From positions 69,925-133,924 of the forward strand of contig JAEWIF010000019.1 in the NCBI GenBank assembly GCA_023387335.1: a stretch of 64,000 bases of DNA, in the 5' to 3' direction. The position numbers were made by a program, and so were the translations under genes. The DNA comes from Pseudomonadota bacterium (GTDB lineage Bacteria; Pseudomonadota; Gammaproteobacteria; Burkholderiales; Burkholderiaceae_C). How positions within the stretch are numbered: the first letter of the stretch is position 1; every line of letters begins with the position of its first letter. Positions 28,113 to 37,719 of this stretch are shown one piece after another. A model generated the notes under the pieces. It was given only the letters and a program-made list of their open reading frames with translations, did not search any database and was not told where the DNA came from.

Positions 28113-29495
28113 TCAGGCCCCCGCGAGACGCTCAAGAACAATTTCGCGAGGCACGAGTTCGAGCACCGCATCGAGCGACGGCGTCTGCGGCGTGCCCAGC
28201 ACCAGCACGCGCACCGGCATGGCCAGCTGCGGCATCTTGAGGCCGGTCGCGCGCAGCACTTCCTTCAGGCTCTCGGTGATGGCCGCCCTGTCCCACGCCA
28301 CGCCCTCCAGCATCTTGGCCAGCATGCTGATGGCGGGACGCACGCCGTCGGTGATGTGCTTGGCCAGGTCTTCCGCGGAAGGCTGCACGGGCAGGTAGAA
28401 GCGCGAAGCCCAGTCGGCCAGCACCACCGTCGTGTCGCAGCGGTCCTTGAAGAGGCCGCAGATGCGCGGCAGGCGCTCGTCGTGCGCGATGCCGCGCCTG
28501 TTCAACTGCTCGACCACCAGCATCGCCAGCTGGTCGTCGGGCATCGACTTCATGTGCTGCGCGTTCACCCAGCGCAGCTTGGCCTCGTCGAACTGGCCCG
28601 CGCTCTTGCCCAGGTGGTCGAGGTCGAACCACTGCAGGAACTGCTCGCGGCTGAAGATCTCGTCGTCGCCGTGCGACCAGCCCAGGCGCGCGAGGTAGTT
28701 CACCACCGCCTCGGCCAGGAAGCCGTCGTCGCGGAACTGCGTGACCGCCTTGGCGCCGTTGCGCTTGCTCATCTTCTCGCCGCGCTCGTTGAGCACCGTG
28801 GGCAGGTGCGCGTACACCGGCGGCTCCTGGCCCAGCGCGCGGAAGATGTTGATCTGGCGCGGCGTGTTGTTCACGTGGTCGTCGCCGCGGATCACGTGCG
28901 TGATCTTCATGTCGATGTCGTCGACCACGACGCAGAAGTTGTAGGTGGGCGTGCCGTCGGGCCGCGCGATCACCAGGTCGTCGAGTTCGTCGTTGCTGAT
29001 CTCGATGCGGCCCTTGACCTTGTCCTCCCATGCGACGACGCCGCCGACGGGATTGCGAAAGCGCAGCACGGGCTGCACGCCCTCGGGCACCGGCGGCAGC
29101 TGCTTGCCGGGCTCGGGCCGCCAGGTGCCGTCGTAGCGCGGCTTCTCCTTGCTGGCCATCTGCCGCTCGCGCAGCTTGTCCAGTTCCTCCACGCTCATGT
29201 AGCAGGGATAGACCAGGCCCTGCTCGCGCATCTGCGCCACCACTTCCTTGTAGCGGTCCATGCGCTGCATCTGGTAGTAGGGACCCTCGTCGGGATCCAG
29301 GCCCAGCCACTTCATGCCTTCGAGGACGACGTCGACCGCCGCCTGCGAGGAACGCTCGAGGTCGGTGTCCTCGATGCGCAGGATGAAGTCGCCGCCCTGC
29401 GAGCGGGCGAAGGCCCACGGGTACAGGGCCGAGCGGATGTTGCCGAGGTGGATGAAGCCGGTCGGCGACGGCGCGAAGCGGGTTCTGACTTTCAC
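28113..29495 (-). CDS. gltX: Glutamyl-tRNA synthetase
   Basis: This class I synthetase charges tRNA-Glu. The 460-residue protein has the HIGH-type motif RFAPSPTGFIHLGN at the N-terminus and the KMSKS-type motif GEKMSKRNGA, with the anticodon-binding domain following. The start is GTG 29495, overlapping the metZ stop (GTGA). tRNA-Ala, tRNA-Glu and tRNA-Asp follow directly on the same strand. Confidence 0.95.
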   Translation of the reverse strand: MKVRTRFAPSPTGFIHLGNIRSALYPWAFARSQGGDFILRIEDTDLERSSQAAVDVVLEGMKWLGLDPDEGPYYQMQRMDRYKEVVAQMREQGLVYPCYMSVEELDKLRERQMASKEKPRYDGTWRPEPGKQLPPVPEGVQPVLRFRNPVGGVVAWEDKVKGRIEISNDELDDLVIARPDGTPTYNFCVVVDDIDMKITHVIRGDDHVNNTPRQINIFRALGQEPPVYAHLPTVLNERGEKMSKRNGAKAVTQFRDDGFLAEAVVNYLARLGWSHGDDEIFSREQFLQWFDLDHLGKSAGQFDEAKLRWVNAQHMKSMPDDQLAMLVVEQLNRRGIAHDERLPRICGLFKDRCDTTVVLADWASRFYLPVQPSAEDLAKHITDGVRPAISMLAKMLEGVAWDRAAITESLKEVLRATGLKMPQLAMPVRVLVLGTPQTPSLDAVLELVPREIVLERLAGA

Positions 29496-30703
29496 AGCTT
29501 GGAGAGGCCGCGGATCAGGTCGGCCTTGATGTCTTCTACGTTTTCCAGCCCGACGGCCAGGCGCACCAGGCCCTGGCCGATGCCGGCGGCCTGGCGCTGC
29601 TCCTCGGTCAGGCGGCCGTGCGAGGTCGTCGCCGAGTGGCTGATGATGGACTTGGTGTCGCCCAGGTTGGTGGCGATGCTCAGCACCTCCACGCTGTCGA
29701 TCACCGTGAACGCGTTGCGGCGCAGCGTCTCGGGATCGCCGCCCTTGACGTCGAACGACACCACGGGGCCGCCGAGGCCGGACTGCTGCCGCATCGCCAG
29801 CTCGTGCTGCGGGTGCGATTCCAGGCCCGGGTAATAGACGCGCGAGACGGCCGGATGCGATTCCAGGAAGCGCGCGATGGCCAGTGCGTTGGCGCAGTGG
29901 GCCTGCATGCGCAGGGACAGCGTCTCCAGTCCCTTGATCACCACCCACGCGTTGAACGGAGACAGCGTCATTCCGGCGGTGCGCACGATGGGCGCGAAGA
30001 CGTCGTTCACCAGCCTGGCCGGTCCGCAGATGGCGCCGGCCATCACGCGGCCCTGGCCGTCCAGGTACTTGGTGCCGGAGTGGATGACCAGGTCTGCGCC
30101 CAGCTCGGTGGGGCGCTGCAGCACCGGCGAGCAGAAGCAGTTGTCCACCGTCAGCAGCGCGCCCGCGCCGTGCGCGATGTCGGCCAGCGCGCGGATGTCG
30201 CACACGTCCGTCAGCGGATTGGTGGGCGTCTCGGCGAACAGCAGCTTCGTGTTGGGGCGCATCGCCGCGCGCCATTCCTTCAGGTCGGTCTGCGAGACGA
30301 AGGTGGATTCCACGCCGAACTTGCCGAACTCCTTGGCGAACAGGTTCAGCGTGGAGCCGAACACCGAGCGCGAGCAGACCACGTGGTCGCCCGCCTTCAG
30401 CACGCCCATGCCGAGGAGCAGGATCGCGGCCATGCCGGTGGACGTGGCGATCGCCGCTTCCGTGCCCTCCATCGCCGCGAGGCGCTGCTCGAAGCCGGTC
30501 ACCGTGGGATTGGAGGTGCGGCCGTAGGTGTAGCCCTCCTGCGGATTCGCGAAGAGGCGCGCCGAGGTCGCCGCGTCCGGCTGCAGGAAGCCGCTGGTGA
30601 GGTACAGCGCCTCGGAGTTCTCGCCGTACTGGCTGGGCTCGATGCCGGCGCGGATGGCCAGCGTGTCGCGGTGCAGGCCCGCGGGAAGCTGCTTGCCCTT
30701 CAT
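29492..30703 (-). CDS. metZ: O-succinylhomoserine sulfhydrylase
   Basis: This PLP enzyme makes homocysteine directly from O-succinylhomoserine and sulfide in methionine synthesis. The 403-residue protein shows the Cys/Met-metabolism PLP pattern DLVIHSGTKYLDGQGRVMAG with the cofactor-binding lysine, YGRTSNPTVTGFE and ETPTNPL. It begins immediately after the purF stop and overlaps gltX, so it is part of the folC-to-gltX operon. The purF-metZ pairing is common in proteobacteria. Confidence 0.94.
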   Translation of the reverse strand: MKGKQLPAGLHRDTLAIRAGIEPSQYGENSEALYLTSGFLQPDAATSARLFANPQEGYTYGRTSNPTVTGFEQRLAAMEGTEAAIATSTGMAAILLLGMGVLKAGDHVVCSRSVFGSTLNLFAKEFGKFGVESTFVSQTDLKEWRAAMRPNTKLLFAETPTNPLTDVCDIRALADIAHGAGALLTVDNCFCSPVLQRPTELGADLVIHSGTKYLDGQGRVMAGAICGPARLVNDVFAPIVRTAGMTLSPFNAWVVIKGLETLSLRMQAHCANALAIARFLESHPAVSRVYYPGLESHPQHELAMRQQSGLGGPVVSFDVKGGDPETLRRNAFTVIDSVEVLSIATNLGDTKSIISHSATTSHGRLTEEQRQAAGIGQGLVRLAVGLENVEDIKADLIRGLSKL

Positions 30704-32224
<1,521 letters not shown>

Positions 32225-32230
32225 TGCGAA

Positions 32231-32719
32231 TTACCCCGGTAGGTACTGCGCGAATTCCTCGGGCAGTACCGGCTTCAATCCCCTGAGCGCCGCCGTCGAG
32301 ACGGCCGCGCCCATCGATTCGGTCCACCACTGCGACTTGCGCAGCGGCGTCATGTTCACCACCACGGCCAGCGCCAGCAGCACCACCACGCCGCGCACCA
32401 GCCCGAAGGCGGCGCCCAGCACGCGGTCCATCGGCCGCAGGCCCACGGCTTCCACCATCTTGCGCGTCGCCCAGGCCACCAGGCCCCCGGCGAACACCAC
32501 CGCCACGAACACGATGGCGAAGCCGGCCGCGTAGCGCACCGGTTCCGCGGCTTTCTCCATCGGCAGCCAGGCGCCCACCTCGGGCGCCAGCCACTGGGCC
32601 AGCACGAAGGCCGCGATCCAGCTCAGCACCGACAGCACCTCGTAGACCAGGCCCCGCAGCAACCCCAGCAGCAGCGAGAACACCAGCACGCCCACGAACA
32701 CCCAGTCGAGCACGGTCAT
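32231..32719 (-). CDS. cvpA: CvpA family membrane protein
   Basis: A 162-residue inner-membrane protein with four predicted membrane segments and the family start DWVFVGVLVFSLLLGLLRG. In E. coli CvpA is needed for colicin V production and has been linked to purine metabolism and envelope stress, but its biochemical role is unclear. It lies directly upstream of purF. Confidence 0.92.
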   Translation of the reverse strand: MTVLDWVFVGVLVFSLLLGLLRGLVYEVLSVLSWIAAFVLAQWLAPEVGAWLPMEKAAEPVRYAAGFAIVFVAVVFAGGLVAWATRKMVEAVGLRPMDRVLGAAFGLVRGVVVLLALAVVVNMTPLRKSQWWTESMGAAVSTAALRGLKPVLPEEFAQYLPG

Positions 32720-32732
32720 CCGGCTCGCCTGC

Positions 32733-33452
32733 TCACAAGGTGAGGATGGCCGCGGGCAAATCCAGATCCTTGATCTTGCCGGCCGCCTTGTCGGCCTCGG
32801 CGCGGGTGGCGAACGGGCCGACCCGCACGCGGATGCGCCGGCCTTCCTTGGTTTCGGCCACGTGGGTGTAGGTCTTCAGGCCGGCCTTCTCGACCTTGAG
32901 GCGCGTCTCGCGCGCCTTGCCGACGTCGGAGAAAGCGCCCACCTGGACGACGAAGCGGCCGTCGGCATCCGCCGCGGCCGGCTTGGTTCTGGATTCCGGC
33001 TCGGCCTTGGCCGTGACCGTCTTGGCCGGCGCAGGCGCGGGCTCCGCTTTGGCGACGGCCGGCTTGCTGGCGGCCGCCTGCGGCGCGGCGGCAACCGTGG
33101 CCGGCGCGGCTTGCGGCTTGGCTTCCGGCGCGGGCGCCGGCGTGTTCACCGCGCCGACGGCGACCGGTGCGATGCCGGTGGCCGGCTGGCTGGCCTGCGC
33201 CTTGGGCGCCGCGGCAGGCGCGGGCAACGGCTTGGCGCTGTTGCGATCGGGGATCTGGATCGGGATGTCGACCGCGACCGGTCGCGGCTGGGTGTCGAAC
33301 AGCAGGGGGAAACCCACCACGCCGAGCAGCACCAGCACGGCGGCGCCGATCAGGCGGTGGCGCGCGCGGCGGCGCAGGGCTTCGACGCTTTCGGCTTGCG
33401 GCGCGGCGGCCGGGGAATCGTCGCCACCCTTGCGGAACTTGAAGAAGGCCAT
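32733..33452 (-). CDS. SPOR-domain protein (DedD-like)
   Basis: The 239-residue protein has a cytoplasmic N-terminus rich in arginine, one membrane segment (about residues 33-51), a long alanine/proline/lysine-rich periplasmic linker and a C-terminal SPOR domain from FVVQVGAFSDVGKA. SPOR domains bind denuded glycan strands at the septum, so a role in cell division like that of DedD is likely. It lies between folC and cvpA, matching the folC-dedD-cvpA-purF order of many proteobacteria. Confidence 0.91.
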   Translation of the reverse strand: MAFFKFRKGGDDSPAAAPQAESVEALRRRARHRLIGAAVLVLLGVVGFPLLFDTQPRPVAVDIPIQIPDRNSAKPLPAPAAAPKAQASQPATGIAPVAVGAVNTPAPAPEAKPQAAPATVAAAPQAAASKPAVAKAEPAPAPAKTVTAKAEPESRTKPAAADADGRFVVQVGAFSDVGKARETRLKVEKAGLKTYTHVAETKEGRRIRVRVGPFATRAEADKAAGKIKDLDLPAAILTL

Positions 33453-33472
33453 GAAGCGTGTCGACTTGGGGT

Positions 33473-34762
33473 TCAGGAGCCGAGGTGTCTGGCCTGGAGG
33501 CGCGGGAGCCCGTCCTTCAGAACGCCGCCCACCGTGTAGAACGATCCGAAGACCAGGATTCTATCAGTGGGGTCCGCTTCGGCCATCGCGCTGCGCAGGG
33601 CCGAGAGGGGGTCGGCGTGGGTGCCGGACGATGCGTCCTTGCGCGTGGTCTGCGACTGCCACAGGGCCTGCAGCGACGCCGCGCCGGCCGCGCGCGGCGT
33701 CTCCAGGTCGGTGAAGTACCAGACGTCCACCAGCGGGTCCATCTTGCGGAACATGGCGTTCAGGTCCTTGTCGCCCATCGCGCCGAACACCGCGCGCGTG
33801 GTCGGATAGAAGCCCATCGCGTCCAGGTTGGCCGCCAGCGCCGCCACCGAATGCGGGTTGTGCGCCACGTCCAGCACCAGCGTCGGCTGGCCGGGGACGA
33901 TCTGGAAGCGGCCGGGCAGGTCGACCAGCGCGAGGCCGGTGCGCACCGCCTGCGCGGTGACGGGCAGCCGGTCACGCAGCGCGGTGAGCGCGGCCAGCAC
34001 GCCCGAGGCGTTCACCAGCTGGTTGGCGCCGCGCAGCGCCGGATAGCCCAGGCCCGCGTAGCGCCGGCCGCGACCCGCCCAGCCCCACTGCTGCTTGTCG
34101 CCGGAGAAGTTGTAGTCGCGCCCGAGCAGCCAGAGGTCGGCGCCGATCTTGTCCGCGGCCTCGACGACGCTCGCCGGCGGCACCGGATCGCTGACGATCG
34201 CGGGCCGGCCCGCGCGCAGGATGCCGGCCTTCTCGCGGCCGATGGCTTCTCGGTCCGGCCCGAGGAATTCCTGGTGGTCCAGGTCGATGCTGGTGATCAC
34301 CGCGCAGTCGGCGTCCACCACGTTCACCGCGTCGAGCCGGCCGCCCAGGCCCACTTCCAGGATGGCGACGTCCAGCTCGCTGCTCGCCATCAGGCTCAGG
34401 ATCGCCAGGGTGGTGAACTCGAAGTAGGTCAGCTGCGTGTCCTGCCGCGCCTGTTCCACCCGTTCGAAGTGGGGCACCAGCGCGTCGGCTTCCACCGCCT
34501 GGCCGCGCAGGCGGCAGCGCTCCTCGAAATGCACCAGGTGCGGCGAGGTGTAGACGCCGGTGCGCCAGCCCGCCTGGTGGGCGATCGATTCCAGCATGGC
34601 GCAGGTCGAGCCCTTGCCGTTGGTGCCCGCGACGGTGATCACGGGGCAGGTGAAGGCGACGCCCAGCCGTTCCCAGACCGCGCGCACGCGCTCCAGGCCG
34701 AGTTCGATCGCCTTGGGATGCAGGCGCTCGCAGTGCGCCAGCCAGTCTTGCAAGGTCCGCAT
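33473..34762 (-). CDS. folC: Bifunctional dihydrofolate/folylpolyglutamate synthase
   Basis: The enzyme adds glutamate to dihydropteroate and tetrahydrofolates. The 429-residue Mur-ligase-family protein has the P-loop TVAGTNGKGSTCAML, the LGGRLDAVNVVDAD segment and the C-terminal LDVAHNPHSV. ATG 34762 is the first gene of the leftward operon leading to gltX. Its start codon lies in an inverted repeat shared with the divergent ArsC-like gene. Confidence 0.94.
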   Translation of the reverse strand: MRTLQDWLAHCERLHPKAIELGLERVRAVWERLGVAFTCPVITVAGTNGKGSTCAMLESIAHQAGWRTGVYTSPHLVHFEERCRLRGQAVEADALVPHFERVEQARQDTQLTYFEFTTLAILSLMASSELDVAILEVGLGGRLDAVNVVDADCAVITSIDLDHQEFLGPDREAIGREKAGILRAGRPAIVSDPVPPASVVEAADKIGADLWLLGRDYNFSGDKQQWGWAGRGRRYAGLGYPALRGANQLVNASGVLAALTALRDRLPVTAQAVRTGLALVDLPGRFQIVPGQPTLVLDVAHNPHSVAALAANLDAMGFYPTTRAVFGAMGDKDLNAMFRKMDPLVDVWYFTDLETPRAAGAASLQALWQSQTTRKDASSGTHADPLSALRSAMAEADPTDRILVFGSFYTVGGVLKDGLPRLQARHLGS

Positions 34763-34798
34763 GGGGTGGATTGTCCTTGGGATTAGCATCACCCCATG
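34760..34798. promoter_or_regulatory. Inverted repeat spanning the divergent folC and ArsC-like start codons
   Basis: CATGGGGTG at 34760-34768 and CACCCCATG at 34790-34798 form a perfect 9-bp inverted repeat separated by 21 bases. Each arm contains one gene's start codon. Only 33 bases separate the two ATGs, so promoters must overlap or lie inside the opposite gene. A regulator or mutual occlusion is possible, but chance symmetry cannot be excluded. Confidence 0.45.
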
Positions 34799-35155
34799 AG
34801 CGTCACCCTCTACGGCATCTCCAACTGCGACACGGTCAAGAAGGCACGCGCCTGGCTCGACGGCCAGGGCGTCCCCTACGCGTTCCACGATTTCAGGAAG
34901 GCCGGCGTGCCGCAGGACCGGCTGGCCGACTGGAGCCGGGCCGTGGGCTGGGAGAAGCTGGTCAACCGCCAGGGCACCACTTGGCGCAAGCTCGACGCGG
35001 CCCAGCAGGCCGGCGTGCGCGACGATGCCTCGGCCCGCGCGCTGATGCTGGCCCAGCCCAGCGTGATCAAGCGGCCGGTGGTCGAGTGGCCGGGCGGCGC
35101 TACCACGGTCGGCTTCGACGCCGCCGCCTGGCAATCGCTGGCCGGCGCGCGTTAA
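34796..35155 (+). CDS. ArsC/Spx-family protein (YffB-like)
   Basis: A 119-residue thioredoxin-fold protein of the ArsC superfamily. It has YGISNCDTVKKARAWL with a single cysteine (C11), KLVNRQGTTWRKL, and SVIKRPVV with the conserved arginine. YffB-type members are widely conserved, may use glutathione, and are not proven arsenate reductases. It begins 33 bases from folC on the opposite strand. Confidence 0.86.
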   Translation: MSVTLYGISNCDTVKKARAWLDGQGVPYAFHDFRKAGVPQDRLADWSRAVGWEKLVNRQGTTWRKLDAAQQAGVRDDASARALMLAQPSVIKRPVVEWPGGATTVGFDAAAWQSLAGAR

Positions 35156-35228
35156 AAGCTCGACATTTACCGTGGATTTACCCCCGCGCAACGCCGCGTT
35201 CGGGGTCGGCTGCCTAGAATTTCGACAT

Positions 35229-35245
35229 CGCCTTCGAGGAAGGCG
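35229..35245 (+). promoter_or_regulatory. Perfect hairpin in the leader of the glycine-zipper gene
   Basis: CGCCTTC-GAG-GAAGGCG forms a 7-bp stem with a three-base loop ending 15 bases before ATG 35261. It could stabilise the messenger or affect ribosome access. A possible -10 box TAGAAT lies at 35215-35220, but no clear -35 is seen. Confidence 0.4.
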
Positions 35246-35260
35246 TGCGTGAGGCCCACC

Positions 35261-35983
35261 ATGAACAAACTCGCTGTCTTCTCCATCGCCGCCGTCGCAG
35301 CCGCCACCGCCGGTGTCGCGCAGGCGCAGGCGGAGTACGGCCGCGTGCTCTCCAGCACGCCGGTCATCCAGCAGGTGGCGGTGCCGCGCCAGGTCTGCTC
35401 GCAGCAGCAGGTGGCGACGCAGCAGCCCACCACCGGCGCCGGCGGCGTCATGGGCGCCATCACCGGCGGCGCGCTCGGCAGCCAGATCGGCGGCGGCAGC
35501 GGCCGCGGCGTGGCCACGGTGCTGGGCGTCCTCGGCGGCGCCGTGATGGGCGACCGCATCGAAGGCGGCGGCAACACGCAGTTCCAGACCGTGCAGAACT
35601 GCACGACGCAGACGTATTACGAGAACCGCGCGGTCAGCTACAACGTCATCTACGAATACGCCGGCCGCCAGTACCAGGTGAACCTGCCGAACGATCCAGG
35701 CCCGCAGGTGCAGCTGCAGATCACGCCGGTGGCCGCGCCGCCCGCGCAGGTGCAACCTGCCCTGCCGCAGGCGCCCACCGGCGCCGTCACGGCTCCCGTG
35801 GTGTCCGCTCCGACCGTCATCGAGACGGCGCCCACCGTCATCGTGCCCACCACGACGGTGTATCCGGCCTACTACGCGCCCTACCCCTACTACTACCGCC
35901 CGCCGGTCAGCCTGCACCTGGGCTTCGTCGGCCATTCGGGCGGACATCGCCACCACGGGCACGGCCACGGCCACTGGCGCTGA
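35261..35983 (+). CDS. Glycine-zipper 2TM domain envelope protein with His/Tyr-rich tail
   Basis: The 240-residue protein has a signal peptide cleaved after VAQAQA and a glycine-zipper 2TM segment (GGVMGAITGGALGSQIGGG onward, about residues 64-105) like that of SlyB/17-kDa outer-membrane antigens. A beta-rich section, a proline/valine-rich linker and a tail of tyrosines, glycines and histidines (GHSGGHRHHGHGHGHW) follow. No lipobox cysteine is seen. It may associate with the outer membrane or bind metal through the tail. The upstream GTG/ATG in-frame codons give a poorer signal peptide. Confidence 0.8.
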   Translation: MNKLAVFSIAAVAAATAGVAQAQAEYGRVLSSTPVIQQVAVPRQVCSQQQVATQQPTTGAGGVMGAITGGALGSQIGGGSGRGVATVLGVLGGAVMGDRIEGGGNTQFQTVQNCTTQTYYENRAVSYNVIYEYAGRQYQVNLPNDPGPQVQLQITPVAAPPAQVQPALPQAPTGAVTAPVVSAPTVIETAPTVIVPTTTVYPAYYAPYPYYYRPPVSLHLGFVGHSGGHRHHGHGHGHWR

Positions 35984-36045
35984 GCGGCGGGGCGCACGGG
36001 GGTTGCGCCTAAAATCGCGGGTTTCCCCCGCATCCCCCTCCTCCC

Positions 36046-36363
36046 ATGAGCACCGAGACCCTTGCCGGCGTCAGCGTGACCACGCGCGCCAACGTGTACT
36101 TCGACGGCAAATGCGTCAGCCACAGCGTCACGCTGGCCGACGGCACCAAGAAGTCGGTGGGCGTGATCCTGCCCGCCACCCTGACGTTCAACACCGGCGC
36201 GCCCGAGATCATGGAATGCGTGGCCGGCGCCTGCGACTACAAGCTGGCCGGCACCAATGAGTGGGTGAAGTCCTCCGCCGGGCAGAAGTTCAACGTGCCG
36301 GGCAATTCCAGCTTCGAGATCCGAGTGACCGAGGCGTACCACTACATCTGCCACTTCGGCTGA
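36046..36363 (+). CDS. ppnP: Pyrimidine/purine nucleoside phosphorylase (PpnP, DUF1255)
   Basis: A 105-residue cupin-fold enzyme that phosphorolyses diverse nucleosides to bases and ribose 1-phosphate. It matches the family along its whole length, with NVYFDGKCVSHSVTLADG, KKSVGVILPATLTFNT and FNVPGNSSFEI, and ends in YHYICHFG. It lies 17 bases before argG on the same strand, so the two may be cotranscribed. Confidence 0.92.
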   Translation: MSTETLAGVSVTTRANVYFDGKCVSHSVTLADGTKKSVGVILPATLTFNTGAPEIMECVAGACDYKLAGTNEWVKSSAGQKFNVPGNSSFEIRVTEAYHYICHFG

Positions 36364-36380
36364 ACCGCGCGGCTGACCCC

Positions 36381-37712
36381 ATGAGCACCATCCTCGAGCA
36401 CCTGCCCGCCGGCCAGAAGGTCGGCATCGCCTTCTCCGGCGGCCTGGACACCAGCGCCGCGCTGCACTGGATGCGCCTGAAGGGCGCGATCCCCTACGCC
36501 TACACCGCCAACCTCGGCCAGCCCGATGAGCCGGACTACGACGAGATCCCGCGCAAGGCCATGCAGTACGGCGCCGAGAAGGCGCGCCTGATCGACTGCC
36601 GCAAGCAGCTGGCGGCCGAAGGCATCGCCGCGCTGCAGTCCGGCGCCTTCCACATCTCCACCGCCGGCATCACCTACTTCAACACCACGCCGCTGGGCCG
36701 CGCCGTCACCGGCACGATGCTGGTGGCCGCGATGAAGGAGGACGACGTCAACATCTGGGGCGACGGCAGCACCTTCAAGGGCAACGACATCGAGCGCTTC
36801 TACCGCTACGGCCTGCTCACCAACCCGGCGCTGAAGGTCTACAAGCCCTGGCTGGACCAGAAGTTCATCGACGAACTGGGCGGCCGCGCGGAGATGAGCG
36901 CCTTCATGAGCAAGGCCGGCTTCGCTTACAAGATGTCGGCCGAGAAGGCGTACAGCACCGACAGCAACATGCTGGGCGCGACCCACGAGGCCAAGGACCT
37001 GGAGCACCTGAACTCCGGCATCCGCATCGTCAACCCGATCATGGGCGTGGCCTTCTGGAAGGACGACGTGCAGGTCAAGGCCGAAGAAGTGCGCGTGCGC
37101 TTCGAGGAAGGCCAGCCGGTCGCGCTGAACGGCAAGCGCTTCGACGACCCGGTCGAGCTGATCCTGGAAGCCAACCGCATCGGCGGCCGCCACGGCCTGG
37201 GTATGAGCGACCAGATCGAAAACCGCATCATCGAGGCCAAGAGCCGCGGCATCTACGAGGCGCCCGGCCTGGCGCTGCTGTTCATCGCCTACGAGCGCCT
37301 GGTCACCGGCATCCACAACGAGGACACCATCGAGCAGTACCGCGACAACGGCCGCCGCCTCGGCCGCCTGCTGTACCAGGGCCGCTGGTTCGACCCGCAG
37401 GCCATCATGCTGCGCGAGACCGCGCAGCGCTGGGTGGCGCGCGCCATCACCGGCGAAGTGACGCTGGAGCTGCGCCGCGGCAACGACTACTCGCTGCTGA
37501 ACACCGAGTCGCCCAACCTCACCTACCAGCCCGAGCGGCTGACGATGGAAAAGGGCGAGTCCATGTTCTCCCCGCGCGACCGCATCGGCCAGCTGACCAT
37601 GCGCAACCTGGACATCGTGGACACGCGCGACAAGCTGGGCGTGTACAGCAAGGCGGGCCTGCTGTCGGTGGGCGGCGCGACGGCGTTGCCGCAGCTGGGC
37701 GAGAAGAAGTAA
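36381..37712 (+). CDS. argG: Argininosuccinate synthase
   Basis: The enzyme joins citrulline and aspartate with ATP in arginine synthesis. The 443-residue protein is of the longer E. coli type, with the ATP pyrophosphatase loop GIAFSGGLDTSAALHW, HISTAGITYFNTTPLGRAV, GDGSTFKGNDIERFYRYG and YSTDSNMLGATHEAKDLE. ATG 36381 is chosen because it starts the conserved N-terminus. Confidence 0.97.
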   Translation: MSTILEHLPAGQKVGIAFSGGLDTSAALHWMRLKGAIPYAYTANLGQPDEPDYDEIPRKAMQYGAEKARLIDCRKQLAAEGIAALQSGAFHISTAGITYFNTTPLGRAVTGTMLVAAMKEDDVNIWGDGSTFKGNDIERFYRYGLLTNPALKVYKPWLDQKFIDELGGRAEMSAFMSKAGFAYKMSAEKAYSTDSNMLGATHEAKDLEHLNSGIRIVNPIMGVAFWKDDVQVKAEEVRVRFEEGQPVALNGKRFDDPVELILEANRIGGRHGLGMSDQIENRIIEAKSRGIYEAPGLALLFIAYERLVTGIHNEDTIEQYRDNGRRLGRLLYQGRWFDPQAIMLRETAQRWVARAITGEVTLELRRGNDYSLLNTESPNLTYQPERLTMEKGESMFSPRDRIGQLTMRNLDIVDTRDKLGVYSKAGLLSVGGATALPQLGEKK

Positions 37713-37719
37713 CCCGGCC

